From: Byssothecium circinans
Lineage: Eukaryota > Ascomycota > Dothideomycetes > Pleosporales > Massarinaceae
Assembly (NCBI GenBank): GCA_010015675.1
Contig: ML976978.1
Location: forward strand, 620,790-684,789
DNA: 64,000 nucleotides
Reading direction: 5' to 3'
A model generated the notes under the pieces. That model did not search any database, had not been told where the DNA came from, and saw only the letters and a list, made by a program, of their open reading frames with translations. Both the position numbers and the translations under genes were made by a program. Positions 11,574-23,654 of the stretch are shown here, piece after piece; position 1 is the first letter of the stretch; every line of letters starts with the position of its first letter.

Positions 11574-13340
11574 ATGGGAGGCCACGCATTCCGTGAACTA
11601 CATTGCCCACGTATCTCGCCTGAGCTTTACTTCAAAGCTCGCGAGCAGACCAAAGCAGCACTTCGGAGGCTCTTCACTCATGTCGTGGTGCCAAACGGGA
11701 TGCCCGAGAAGGCGGACTTTGGGGATGTAGACTTTCTAGTCTCCGGTTTCATCCCCAACAACTCTGCCACACCACTCAACTGGGAAGACATGGTCTCGGC
11801 AATTAAAGAAGGCTTCGCCACTTCAGTCGGCGGACGAGGACGCCTCAACCCCAGCGTCATGTATTTTGCCGTCCCCGCTCGAAATTTCGGAGGCGATGAC
11901 TTTCATATTCAAGTCGACGTTAAAGTCTGCGATACCGCCGGATTACAACAGTTCGAGTGGTCCCGATTCCAGCTGAATTATGCGAGTGGAAGCAAGATGC
12001 TTGGGTCGCTTTTGAAGCCACTCGGACTCACGATCAACCCTGAGGGGTTGTATATTCGGGTTGAAGAGATGGAAGAGACGAACTTCCATGGAAGCACAGT
12101 CTTTGTGAGCCAGAACTCGAAGGATGTGCTGAAGATTGTTGGATTGGACTGGAGGATCCTATGGGGGGCGTTCCAGACGAGAGATGAGAGTAAGTACCGT
12201 CAGTTGTGCAAAGTGTGGCAACACTTCACAAAGTTCGAATCAGTGAAGATGTTGCCACAATTTCAACCTCGCGTTGCATGAGATGAAGAGTCTCCAATGA
12301 AATATGACTTAGAAACAAGCTAACCGCGAACAGTCTATGAATACTTTGCCTCTTCGTGGGTGTTCAACCCGGCTCACTTTGCTGAACGACTCAAAGACCC
12401 GAAGTACATCGATCATCTTGAAGACCGATCCGTGCCCTGGGTCCACTTTGTCAAGGAGTGGATTCCTGAACGATACCCCAACTATCGACTACCCAGCGAT
12501 GCGGAGTCAGATGGCTCTAATTGCGATATTGAGAAATGGTACAAGGACACTAGAGCGCTCATCAGGGGGAAGGTTTTCACGCTCTTCCCTGACGTGACCA
12601 TTGAGTATTACACCAAGCGCATGGCTCACCTGAAAGAGGTGGAGGAGCAGCGTATTCGAGAACTACTCATGCGCGCTATTCCTGACTGTGAGAAGACATG
12701 GAGCAACAGCTTCCATCGCCCGCGCATCGTCATTGAGTCTGTGGCTCCACTCACACCCCCACCAAGTCCTACTCAGGGAGGCAATTACGCAAGCATCAGA
12801 TCCCGGGGGACTCCTTCGCCGATGTCTGATACTTTCATCGAGACACTGCCAACTCCTTCATCTTCACCCCCCAGAACCGGATTCTCCTTCCTCACCGATA
12901 ATACCCACCAATCGTCCCAAAAGGATCCTTTACTAACATCACTGCACCTCCCCGCCCTTCCCCGTAACCCGCCCCTTGCCTTTGTCTTCAATCCGCCTTC
13001 AGCATCAATGTCCCTATCCGCAAAACTCACCTGCCTGGCTCGCTGGACGCATTTCTCTCCATCAACCGGGCTACCATATCTAGGCCGCGAGCCTCGCGAG
13101 AAGAAATTCGAGATGTACTGGTCGGATGCTGTTATCGGAGATGAGGCTTTGGTTCAGTGGGTACATAAGGTCTGGGAAGCGGTTTGGTGGCGACAGAGTC
13201 AGACGAATTATGTGGGCATGTGGAGGAATAGGTTCGAGAAGCAGGACGCTAAGGCTGCGAAGGCGAGGGAGAGGCAGATTGGAGTGGAGAAGATTTTGAA
13301 GAGGTTGCGGACTATGAATGCAGTCGTTGGTGCTATCTAG
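11574..13340 (+). CDS. fungal nucleotidyltransferase-like protein
   Basis: Predicted 540 residues in two exons, 11574-12189 and 12334-13340. The 144-nt intron has donor GTAAGT, branch GCTAAC and acceptor ACAG, and joins RDE to IYEYFASSWVFNPAHF in frame. The N-terminal domain contains KADFGDVDFLVSG near residue 45 and FHIQVDVKVC near residue 111. The spacing of these acidic residues resembles the Asp triad of nucleotidyltransferase-fold proteins, so an NTase fold is suspected, with substrate unknown. The second half is low-complexity Pro/Ser around residues 320-420, then a conserved-looking C-terminal block rich in Trp (KFEMYWSDAVIGDEAL). I recognise this as a recurrent uncharacterised fungal family from general pattern only. 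Confidence 0.72.
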
Positions 13341-13698
13341 GGTTTTAGCCGGAACCGAATGGTTTGAGTAAAGTTCAGGTAGGGGATGTGCGGAAGGTGA
13401 CATATGGGAAGGAGTCAAAGTCTGGGCGTTTTGGGAAAGCTTGGATATAAAGCCCGCGGTTGGGTTGCTTTTGAGAGCAAATTTCTAGTTCACTCATATA
13501 GCGCAATAGTAATATCGCTTCAAGTTATTTTGTATTACAATTGCAATAGTGTGGAGGAGTTGAACGGGACGATCGCTGTGGGGGTGAAACAGGCAGCACG
13601 TGATCTCGCGTGATCCGCGAAAGCTCCCTAATGACGCGCCCGCGGGGCCAAGCTTACCGTCAACTGTTTGCTCTCTCCACACAATACACAGCCCACCC
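13341..13698. other. intergenic stretch
   Basis: Holds the 3' end of the nucleotidyltransferase-like gene and the promoter of the Nudix gene. No separate feature seen. Confidence 0.45.
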
Positions 13699-14508
13699 AT
13701 GTACACATCTCCACTACGCTCTGTCACGACTCAATTTCTCACGAAAAGACTCTCCAGCGCTTCCAAATTCTCGAACGCCAGACTATTTCACAACTATCGG
13801 TCCCTTCTCGCTGCCTACAACATGCCGCAATCACCCAAAATCACAGCTGTAGACGCGCTCCCCGCCAACGAGGCCAAATGGTGCGTAGTCCAAAAATTGC
13901 CGAGGCACTAGATCAAAGACCGTATGCATGAGCCCCGCTAACCTCCGTCCTTGAACCGCAGGATCGAATTCCAGAAGATCTCATGGTCCGACCAGACGGG
14001 CAAACCCCGAGTATGGGAAGCGGCCTCCCGCAAAACGCGCGGAAAATCCGGCGTCGACGCCGTAGCCATCAGCACCGTAATCCGGCACCCCTCGCGCCCG
14101 CCCTCCACAATCGTGATCCTGCAATACCGACCCCCGGTCAACGCCGTGTGCGTCGAGTTCCCCGCCGGCCTTGTCGACGAGACAGAGTCCCCCAGCGATG
14201 CGAGCGTCCGTGAGCTACATGAAGAGACAGGGTACAAGGGAAAGCTCAAATACATCAGCCCGACGATTGTCAGCGATCCCGGTATGAGCACGGCGAATAT
14301 GCAGTTGGCGACTGTGGAGGTGGATCTTAAGGAGGGGGATAAGGCGCCGGAGCAGCAGTTGGAGGATGGGGAGTTTATTGAGAGGGTGGTGGTGCCGCTT
14401 GCGGAGCTGTATGAGCGGTTGGAGGAGTTTGATAGGGAGGGGAAGGTTGTTGATGCGAGGTTGTGGCATTGGGCTGCCGGACTGCATTTTGCGAAGACGA
14501 TGCTTTGA
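13699..14508 (+). CDS. ADP-sugar pyrophosphatase (Nudix, Ysa1/NUDT5 type)
   Basis: Predicted 242 residues in two exons, 13699-13880 and 13962-14508. The 81-nt intron (donor GTGCGT, branch CGCTAAC, acceptor CGCAG) joins EAKW to IEFQKISW. The full Nudix box G-x5-E-x7-REL-x-EETGY is present (from GLVDETESP to REL, EETGY), preceded by the AGLVDE context typical of ADP-ribose and ADP-sugar hydrolases. These enzymes cleave ADP-ribose to AMP and ribose 5-phosphate. From the ATG at 13699 the first 41 residues are rich in Arg and Ser and lack acids, as in a mitochondrial presequence; an in-frame ATG at 13822 (MPQSPKIT) would give a cytosolic form. Dual localisation by alternative start is an inference. 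Confidence 0.88.
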
Positions 14509-14823
14509 AGGCTTGTTTTAGGGTGAAATGCTGTGAGCGTTGTACGGTCGGAGATGAGGTGAGGGCCTCTCGAGTCGTGGGAAGAGTTCAGAATACGGCT
14601 TCATGTCGAAGCCGCCTTTCTTATTCACACTTTCAATGTCATTTATACCAACCACACGAAAGATAGTGGCACATCTAACGACTTTTTCACACAGACATCC
14701 GATCGATACGAACACGGCATAAACCTAACGATTACAATGGCAAAGCAGCTCCGAGAGAGGTAGCTCTTGCTATGAATAAATATTTACAAAGAAATCTTTT
14801 CAATCATCCCAGCTTATCATCCC
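14509..14823. other. convergent 3' region
   Basis: Separates the 3' ends of the Nudix gene and the metalloprotease gene. No gene seen. Confidence 0.45.
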
Positions 14824-17257
14824 TCAGTTCCTGCGCGCAACGGTCGTGAAGCCCGTGGGACTAGGCAATGTTGCGAAACCAGTCTCCGAAGGCAACATAC
14901 TTGTAATGGTAGCGTTTGTGCCGTTCAAAGGTACTGTTCCATTTGACAAGGGCCCACCGGTAACGGGATCGATTCCATCAACGGCGTCCTCGGTGTCATC
15001 CTCGCCTTGAGGCAGGGTGCTCCCGTCGTCTGGAAGAGCGGTCTCATCGTCGTCTGGAGGTGTAGTCTCAGTACCTGTAGGAGTCTCAGTGCCTGTAGGA
15101 GTCTCAACGCTGACGTCATCAGCCCAAGTAGTATCCGTATCGACCGCCGTGTCAGTGTTGAAAAGAGGCATAACACTATCCAAGAGATTAGACCCGCTAG
15201 TCAAGAGGTTCGCGGCGCTGTCAATCAAATTGGATATGTCGGTCAGGTCAGGAAACGACGACTGGTTATCAACAACTGACGTCTCGATCGGCGGCTGGGC
15301 ACCCTCGAAAGAAGAGGCGGCGGTGGGAGGCTCGCTTGCTGAAGCACTTGGGGACGTGGTGATGGAACCGCTTAGACTTCCACTTCCGCTGGCGGAGGCA
15401 CTGGCGGACTGAGATCCGGAGGCTGATCCGCTGGCGCTCGCCGAATGAGATGCTGAGCCGCTGATAGAGAACCCGGTGATTGAAGCACTAGAACCGGTCA
15501 GGGTTCCGGAGGGGCTGGCGCTCGTGGTGATAGAGCTGGAAATCGATGATGCTGATGCTGATGCTGATGCTGATCCGGATGGGGGTTTGGTGCCGCTGAT
15601 AGATGACGCTGGCGGGACGTTTGATGATGCAGGTACGCTTCCGCTCACGCTTGCTGAGGTGATGGGTTTCGAGGCGCTCGCGCTTTCGCTGGGAAGGACT
15701 GAAGAGGGTTTGCTCGAAACGGACGAGGCTTCACTCACAGACGAGGCCTTGGAGGTAGCGGCTGAAGAAACAACAACACTCGAAGCTTTAGAAGTCCCTG
15801 CGGATGAGAGTGCACTGGGCGGCTTCGAGGTCGGGGCAACGGAAGGTTTGCTAGACACGATAGCGGAGGAAACGGCTGAGGTTGGCTTGACAGGCGCGGC
15901 CTATAAAAGGTTGTTAGCAGAGCTCATTAAGGGGTATGTATGCACATCATTTGAGGCAAGATTGACTAAAGCTCTTGCAGCGCTTGAGATGTCAAAAAGT
16001 GGTGGACTAGAAGGGGACGTACCGAAGAAGCCTTGCTAGTCGCTGCTACGGATGAAGCAGAGCTTGGTTTGCTGCTAGCGACAACAGACGAGGCGGGCTT
16101 AGTCGCAACAGCACTTGTCGCGGGCTTAACAGAGGTTACGGGAGCTTTCGTTGTTGCGGCCTTCGTTGTCTGAACCTTGGTGGTTTTCGGGGCGGCAGTA
16201 GGTTTTTCGGCGGCAGTAGTTTTTACCTTTGTGGTCTTCGCCTTAGTCTTGGTTTTCTTCCCGCGAGCCTCGACAGCACGCTTAAGAGCAGCAGGGACAC
16301 GCTCATCCTGGGGCAAGTTCACCCACTTGCCGTTCTCGACCTTGTGGTTGTTCATGTACCATCCGGAAGCCAGAAGGGCCCACGAATCAGCGTTAGCCAA
16401 ACGAGTGCTTGGGCTAGGACCAGAAGCCGCGTTTCCAGCAACACCAGCAGCATGGCCAGTGATCTTCTGGTATCCATACAGCTCCTCACCACCTCCGGGA
16501 TTGACGGGAAATGCCTTTCCATCAGTGACGTGCATAAGCTCGTGCAAGATCATGTAGGACAGGAAGGTTCCGGCCATGTCAAGGCCCTGAGTAACAGTAG
16601 TCTCCAACTTGCTGTTGCGGAAGTCGCCGAGCTTCTTTTGCGAGGCGGCCTTGAGGGTACCCGCGGGTCCATCGGAGCAGAGGACGATGACCTCTCCTGC
16701 AGCCTTCTTGCTCTTGGCGTCGAAATAGGAGTAGGTGAACGCACGCTGAATACCACCGCATGCACCAAGGTTGGCCTTGCGATCCGCCCTGTTAAGGACC
16801 TGGACACGCGCTTGTCGGCCGTTACTGTTGTCTTCGTAGACGGTCGAGGTGTTCTTTGTGAGATGCGTGTCGTCGCAGTGGATAACAACCGTATTGTCCT
16901 TTAGCGTCTTTCCCACCTTTTTAAAGGTAGCTATCATCTGGGTCAGCTGCCTGATCTCTTATACACTGTGTTCAATCACTCACCCTGAGCCTTGCTCAAC
17001 ACGCTGGCGTCTTCCTCACTGGAAGCGTGAAGCAAGTCCTGAAGCAAAGTACCTTGCCTCTTATCCTTCTTATCCGCTGCCCTCTTCTCCGCATACAACA
17101 CCATCGCTTCCGCCTCCTTCATAGCACTGTCAATTTGCGTCTTATACTTGCCACAACTCTTCTGATCGATCCTGATCGCCGACACCAAAACAACCAGCTG
17201 GAGAAAGAAAATCATGCTGCCAAGCGCGCCGCCTAGCGGCTTGGAAATAGATGCCAT
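14824..17257 (-). CDS. secreted HExxH metalloprotease with Ser/Ala-rich tail
   Basis: Predicted 752 residues in three exons: 17257-16984, 16930-16023, 15900-14824. Introns are 53 nt (GTGAGT...GATAG, branch GCTGACC) and 122 nt (GTACGT...TATAG, branch TGCTAAC), both in frame. An N-terminal hydrophobic segment (MIFFLQLVVLVSAI) is the likely signal. The catalytic motif HELMHVTDG lies at residues 221-229, followed by GGGEELYGY and NADSWALLASGWYMN, an arrangement like deuterolysin/M35-type zinc peptidases, where the third ligand is an acidic residue in the YG motif. After about residue 320 comes a Lys/Thr-rich linker, then some 350 residues of Ser/Ala/Thr repeats, presumably O-glycosylated and wall-associated. 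A TATATA lies near 17404-17409, upstream. No GPI signal is evident at the C-terminus. Confidence 0.83.
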
Positions 17258-20200
17258 TAGAAAAGCGAAGAAAGTAATAGCACCAATATAAAGAGTGACT
17301 AGTTCGGAAACGAACTGAAAAAGAGTGGCTATCCCGAAGGAAGAGAGATGAAGTTTTACAAAGGATTTTTAAAGAGGCTGTAAGGAAAGAGGTATAAGGC
17401 CAATATATACCAGTCGGGGCTCCTTTCGCCTTCTTCCTATCTAACCATGAAAATTCCTATTGCGAGAGCGCGGTGTTGCGTTCGTATTACGAGGCCTCAT
17501 TTGGCTCATCATCAATCTTGTCCGACTTCCGTTGCGCTGTTTCCTACTATGGATCCAGGTTGAACTTCCCGTACCGATCGAGCACGACAAGGGTAGACTT
17601 GATCTTACTTTGTCGCCCGTTGCACAATCGGACTGGGATTTTGAGATTCGGGGACTTTTCTCATCCTCGCTTGCTGGGGTGTCGTTGCACCTTTGCGTAT
17701 GACTCGCATGCCGCTGCTTTTGCCTGTTCTGGCATGATAGATGGTGTTTTGAGAATGCCCATTCTCAGGTAGTCGACGATGAGGCCCGCTTGTTCATCAA
17801 CTCTACAAATGCGAAGCTTCTAAAAATTGCTCGATGTTGGTGATAGAGCTGGTCTACTTCGTATGGGGAATAGTCGATGGTAGTGTGATGATGCACCATC
17901 GGTGTAGAACCTGGTACCATTCTTTGCAATATCCGATGGGTGTCGTTAGACGGCGCTGAGCGCAAATACGTTTACCACCTATTGTGGAATTACCGGTACT
18001 CGGTCATTCACGCATCCGAACTCCGCCAAAAGAAGTCATCTGAAATAATGTGAACCTTGTGTTCACTCTTCCCATGGCCTCATAACCCTGCCTGGGTAGA
18101 AATTCTGACGCTAATGTACGCCACGAACGTCATAATCCTATCTCATCCCGTATCAACATTTTCTCGTCAGACTCGCGAGTTTCCTAGAACATCGGGATGG
18201 GACCTGCATTTACTCGGAAGGGGCCGAACTAGCATATAAGCGGGATGGTGACCTGACCCGCTCTGAACGCTTCGAACTCTCGACGTTGAAGGCGGAGTGT
18301 TGAGCCTCAGGTATCACACGTGCCTCTTTTGAACGTCAGCCACGACTCCAGAATTGTGACATGGCATCAGCATTCTTTATCCGTATAATGTGTACGACAC
18401 CAGCGATGACTTGGGGTTTCACCGTGCTGAAACTCGTCCCTCCTGTCACCGCAAGAGGTGCTTGTACATGGCGGCAGCAATTCATGACTCCTATCTTTGG
18501 AGCATAATTGGAAATCTTCGTGTTTATGTTATGTGGATCAACCGGTCAGGAGTTCCTCACTTCATGACGTGCTCCCTATGCGTCTAGGTTTCATTCACTA
18601 GGGAACGGAATTGGCGTCTAGAGCACAACACAGGGAGCAAGTATCCTACATATCTCAAGAAAATATCATGCCAACCGTCTCGCGAGATCGACATGGATTC
18701 GTTATCATATCCTAAGAATCTTCAGGTTCGACTCTCAAATCAAATGTAGTGCATGCGTCATAGCCTTGCTGCATTTTATTGGAATTAAACTTAAGACATT
18801 GCTGTGGGACTTCTGACCAAGTGCTATAGGTACCTGTCTTTGTACATAGTGAAAGAAAATAGCTGATAATATAGTTAGGTTCGAATCATTCAGTGAGGAG
18901 TGACCGGTGAGCATACGGTACCTACGTATGTAAAGATATGCATACCACCCTGTTTATCGTTCTCGGAATCACATCCCATTTGGAGTATTTGGAAACGCCA
19001 GTCTCAGTACTGGCGAAACATCAGGAATATTTCGTTTTGATGGGGCTCCATTCCAACACTGAGGAAGTAACTAACATGATGCGGCTGCATGTACCCTTTC
19101 AGATTCATATGCGCCATGCCGTTGCTGTGAGCAGAACTGTGCGCAATAGTTTTCAAGTGGATGACACATGCTTGAAATGTGGTGAAGATGATTGGCTCAG
19201 AGTTGCCGGAATTGATGGTAATGACCTCTTCACGCTAGTGGCGATACTCGCGCGCACGGGTGGAGCTGGCCTCACGTTTTTTGCCACCCTCTCTGATAGA
19301 CACTTCTTAGATCATTGTCACGGCCTTATTGGTTCGCTGGGGGTGAGATTTGCACGTGACGCCAGTTTCAGCCGTATCCACTACGCTCCGCGAGTACATA
19401 TTGGCTGTGAGATCTGGCTAAGGATCGGAGGGTAACGGCACCAACTTACTATTAGTGTCCAGACGCATAGCACTTCGATCCCTAGTGACCAAAAGTTAGT
19501 ACGATAGACCAAGTCATAGTAAAGTTTGAGCTTGAGGTACTCGTTTTTCCATCATTGTAGAGCACCATCATCACATTTCCGCCCCACTAGAGGCCTATCT
19601 GCAGCCGCTCTGTGCTACCAGAAAGCTTCTCAATACTCTTTGTGGTGTAGAGCGCCGGACATGACCATAGTTCCATACACAGCGAGTCTCGATCGTTGTG
19701 TTCATCCATTCTTCGCCCGACGTCGCCAAACTTGTCGCCGTAGCTCTCTGACAAAAGCTTCTCCTCGATAGTATCATGTTGTTGTTCGTAGAGAAATGCT
19801 TCAGTGCCTTGGGATGTCGTAGCTCTGTAGACCACAACGATTGGGGTTCATGTTTGCAATGTGTTAGCGGTCTCTGATGGATGACAGCATCCAGCACCCT
19901 GTTCTTCGCGTCATCATTTTTACTATAGGTATATTATCCGGTTTCGCGGGCTTTGTCGATGATGTGCGTACTGTGGTCACGGCCTTAAAAATTGTATTCA
20001 TCCTGTTCTAGCTGACTCCTCTCCATGAAGGTGACAGCTTAAGGTGTTTTGCCGTCCAAGTAGCCCATGAAACGAACTGCAAGCGGGCCATTTCCCATGC
20101 AACTCGTCGAAACCAGCCTTGTTACTCGCAGATTTTCAGTTACGCTGTCGAGGATAGCAATGAACTGCCCACTGTCCGTATCGACCCGTATGTGTCTCTG

Positions 20201-20818
20201 TCGCTGAATACGATGCCTCCTGTTACTCGGATAGGACTTTCTGCCTAGCCATCTCTGTCAACCGTCTTGCCATTATTCACCTACCAACTTAGAGAACGTG
20301 CGCAGAAACACTACTAGGACTCGAACGCCTGGCAATTCTTGTAATTTAAGTAGCCCATGGATTGACTCAAACGCTCATTGATGACAAACCTCCAAACCGA
20401 AAGTCAAGGAAGGAAGCGTTTATCTTCTGTGATATCACTTGGAGCTAGTTCGGAGGCTCGGAATAAGTACACTTCCCCTTCTAAGCCCACCTCGTCGTTA
20501 GCGTCTCTGAGCATATCATTATTCAGCACTGAATTGTGGAGGTGCGCTAGAAAGAATTGCTTAATGCGGCTAGTCGATCCTACATGCGTAAGCCTTAATA
20601 AGTATATGAGCAGTATGATGCGAAACTAAACGTTGTGCGGGCTAGAATCCGGGTTCGGAATTAGGGAATAAAATATGATAGAGGGAAGGTGTATAAAAGA
20701 ACGATGTTTTGCCTCAATAGCAAGACACATCTTCACTCATCCACTTCCCCGAACGCAGGCAACTCATCTCGACCAACGAATCCTTAAAAGTTCGCAGTCT
20801 GTGGACTTTTCCTTGAAG
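17258..20818. other. gene-poor stretch of about 3.5 kb
   Basis: Apart from the flanking promoters I find no supported gene. The longest ATG frame (18938-19435, plus, 165 codons) has no signal peptide, domain or repeat that I recognise, and its codon pattern is unconvincing. Tetramers resembling tRNA B-boxes at about 18724 and 18878 have no matching T-stem or acceptor stem. It may contain decayed sequence. Confidence 0.5.
20692..20699 (+). promoter_or_regulatory. TATA-like element
   Basis: TATAAAAG lies about 125 nt before the ATG of the beta-propeller gene at 20819, which is a normal distance for a fungal leader. Confidence 0.4.
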
Positions 20819-21808
20819 ATGAGCTTCATCGCTTCAGCACTCTTCTTGTTCGCTTCAGTCTCTTTGGCTGCTCAGCCTAGGACAATCATCGAGTTTCCCA
20901 ACCCAACATGGCTCGAGAACTTGGCCTCAACGCGCAACGGAACCATCTTGACAGGAACACTCGGAGGTGCTGCTGCCGAATTACACCTTGTCGACCCCTT
21001 CGCCCCTATCAATACTTCGTCGGCCAACAGCACGCCTATCCACACCTTTCCCGGCGTCAACAGCGTTTTTGGAATTGCCGAGTACGAAACCGACATCTTC
21101 GCAGTCATTACATCAAACTTCAGCGGCACAACGGGCCCAGTTGCAGGCACTTACAGTGTCTGGAGCGTAGACCTCAGCAATATTCCCTATGGTGTCAAGA
21201 CGAACAAGATCACCGACCTTCCCGATGCAAAGCTCCTCAACGGCATGACGACGCTCAACTCCCACACCGTCCTCCTCGGGGACTCCTTTGCAGACCATGT
21301 CCTCGCGCTCCATGTGAAGACCGGTAAATATGAAGTCGTGCTTGAAGATCCATCACTGGCGGGTAATACCTCTCTGCCTCTCGGGATTGGAGTTAACGGC
21401 TTGGATATCGTCGACAACAACCTTTACTACTCCAACTTTCAGCTCGGCGTGGTCGGACGTGTGCCTGTCGATCGCATCACCGGCCACGCCACTGGTGCCT
21501 TCACTATACTCGCCACCAATCAGACTGCCGCCGACGATCTTGCCGTTACCGATGACGGAACAGTCTTTTTTGGCAGGCTGTACCCTAAGACCGTTGTAAA
21601 GATCTCTCCGGATGGAACGGTCGCAACTTTCGTTGATGGCCACAAGGAGGGAGAAGCTGCGGTCTCGGGCGCAACTTCAGTTGCTTTGGGAAGGACAACA
21701 AGGGATCGGGGTGTTGCGTATCTTTCGACCTTCGGTGGATACAGTGGTGAAAATGGCGATGGTGAGCTTTTGGGCGGCGGGAAGATTGTCGCGATTGATC
21801 TGTACTAG
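20819..21808 (+). CDS. secreted six-bladed beta-propeller protein (SMP-30/NHL-like)
   Basis: Single exon, 330 codons from the ATG at 20819. The open frame extends 48 codons upstream, but that part looks like leader sequence and follows a TATA-like element, and the chosen start gives a clean signal peptide (MSFIASALFLFASVSLAAQ). Blade-like repeats are visible: LENLASTRNGTILTGTLG, GVNSVFGIAEYETD, PLGIGVNGLDIVDNNLYYSN and ADDLAVTDDGTVFFG. These match the Asn/Asp-centred turns of SMP-30/gluconolactonase and strictosidine-synthase-like propellers. Several N-glycosylation sites support secretion. Enzymatic activity cannot be told; it may be a lactonase-type hydrolase or a non-catalytic propeller. 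Confidence 0.82.
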   Translation: MSFIASALFLFASVSLAAQPRTIIEFPNPTWLENLASTRNGTILTGTLGGAAAELHLVDPFAPINTSSANSTPIHTFPGVNSVFGIAEYETDIFAVITSNFSGTTGPVAGTYSVWSVDLSNIPYGVKTNKITDLPDAKLLNGMTTLNSHTVLLGDSFADHVLALHVKTGKYEVVLEDPSLAGNTSLPLGIGVNGLDIVDNNLYYSNFQLGVVGRVPVDRITGHATGAFTILATNQTAADDLAVTDDGTVFFGRLYPKTVVKISPDGTVATFVDGHKEGEAAVSGATSVALGRTTRDRGVAYLSTFGGYSGENGDGELLGGGKIVAIDLY

Positions 21809-23654
21809 AGTGCTTGTCGTTGTATAGATTGGGGAGTGTATATTCTTTTATATGTCTGTAGATCCGTATCCAAGAATCTTATCACATCGATCGTTGGCTC
21901 GCCGACAGCGGGGAACTTCTTATCTTTAGAAGTGGTATAAGGCAGACTTGCCATATCAAGATGTTCCGTCAGCGAAGAATGTTTTTATGAGAACTAGTAG
22001 GAGGGCACAAATGATAGCCTGCCATAATTTATACGAACCGTATGAGCTCTTTAATTGTTCTGGTCAGTTCGTATGTCGCGAAGATAGGGATTACTTGGTA
22101 ACTGGTCTAGTCTTAAGGTGCATTCATGTGGCAGATGCCTGGAACCTTTTCCTGACCCCCAGACTCGGTTGAGTGTTTCACGGTGTCTGATTTAGTGCTG
22201 TTTCGTATATGGGATGAATAAAGGCTGACACTGATCCAGCTATTGAGATTGCGGATGGAGTGTTCGAATACTTATGGCCACTTGAAGATGATTGCACAGA
22301 GACGCTAGACTTCACTACGACCCATGACGGATAAAGCAGACTACTCTTTAAAATCTAGGGCATGGTGGAGTTTGGCCTGCATATGTAGGCACATACGAGT
22401 TGGATCTACCTCGCGCCCCACGTGGTATATCTCGCGTGAGTTTTCGACCTCTTCCTGTTATCAGAGATCGCTCTTTTCCAACGGGATTTGAAGAATCGAG
22501 TTACGTTTGAGGTCACTACCAAAGATGGACATGAAGATATATGGTCACCCCCGAAGATTACAACATCCCATCAGATGGGGCTCAATCGCTCGATAGTCGT
22601 CCATGCGCACCTACACCTACGGCAACGTCCGGATATACCAAACTAACCAGTGCTGAAATGGTCTTATTCGGCAATGTGTATGCGCCTGGAAGACTGTTAT
22701 CTCTGCCTACTGAGCCGCAGTACCTTCAAGCCGTGGATAGCGGCTTTATACACGGGGGTGACAATTACTGAGCAGGAGTTTGGAGAAACCTGTAACCTTG
22801 GAAGCGTGGAATGTGCAGTCCAGTATTAGTTATACAAACTTAAACCGAAGGCTTTTGGGTTCAGATCACATTCAACGTGACCCAGCGTGATTGCAGCGGT
22901 GAGTCGCAGAGCCTCGAAGCCCATCAATCTCCTTCCCGAAGTCTCGCGGCATCACACCACCACCGAACACACATGCTCAAAAGCACGCCTACCACTCACC
23001 ACACCACGTTTCCCACCTATGACAAACAGAATCCCTTTAACGGTCACTTAATGTGTCAAAGACCTCACCAGCACAGACTTTTCCCTCTCGAAAGTGGAGC
23101 CAATAAAGAAAAAAATTACAAACATCGGACTTCGCTCAAATCCATCATGGCATTTCCTTCCGCCATCATCACTTCATGCCGGTAATGAAAAATCTATTCC
23201 GAGAAAAAAACAGGACGCGAATGCCCATTGGTGGGAAGAGACGGTTGGGTGGGAGTGGCAGTGGCTAATGTAAGAAATTTTCCAACCTTCACGATGGCTG
23301 CGTTACGGACGGGTATTTGCGGCTTAGGGTGATTGGTTGCGCAAGGGTACCTGCAGAGCACGAGGACGGGACGCAGGCGCCACTGAAGCAAGATTTCATC
23401 TCTGCATGGGCAATTGCGATGAGGCGATTGATCGTGATGACATCGTGAGAATATTCGAGATTGATGATGGGGGAAAAATCTCTTCAGGTCCTCTGGGTAT
23501 ATAAAGGTAGAGAAGGTTTGCACATCCCCCAGACTCTTCAGACTCCACCAGCATCTACATTATCGATCTACATCAAACCACAAATTTCATCAATTATCAA
23601 CGTTCATCGATACTTTGCTTTCGAAGCGAATACTCCCAACTTCACCAAGTCACA
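21809..23654. other. intergenic stretch with promoter of the small gene
   Basis: Mostly without coding signal; frames at 22541-22771 and 22877-23185 are short and featureless. The last 450 bases look like a strong promoter: ATTGG (reverse CCAAT) boxes at 23227-23231 and 23332-23336 and a TATA element at 23498-23506. Confidence 0.5.
23498..23506 (+). promoter_or_regulatory. TATA element of the 73-residue protein gene
   Basis: TATATAAAG lies about 150 nt before the ATG at 23655 and is followed by a purine-poor, C/T/A-rich leader with no ATG before the start codon, typical of highly expressed or inducible fungal genes. Confidence 0.5.

Noticed and set aside
15476..16039. 187-codon plus-strand frame rich in Ala, Leu, Glu and Asp
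   Set aside because: Antisense image of the Ser/Ala repeat tail of the metalloprotease.
18720..18740. tRNA-like B-box (GGTTCGACTC)
   Set aside because: No T-stem or acceptor-stem pairing and no A-box at suitable spacing.
18938..19435. 165-codon ATG frame
   Set aside because: No signal, domain, intron or family recognised; a chance frame in a gene-poor stretch remains likely.
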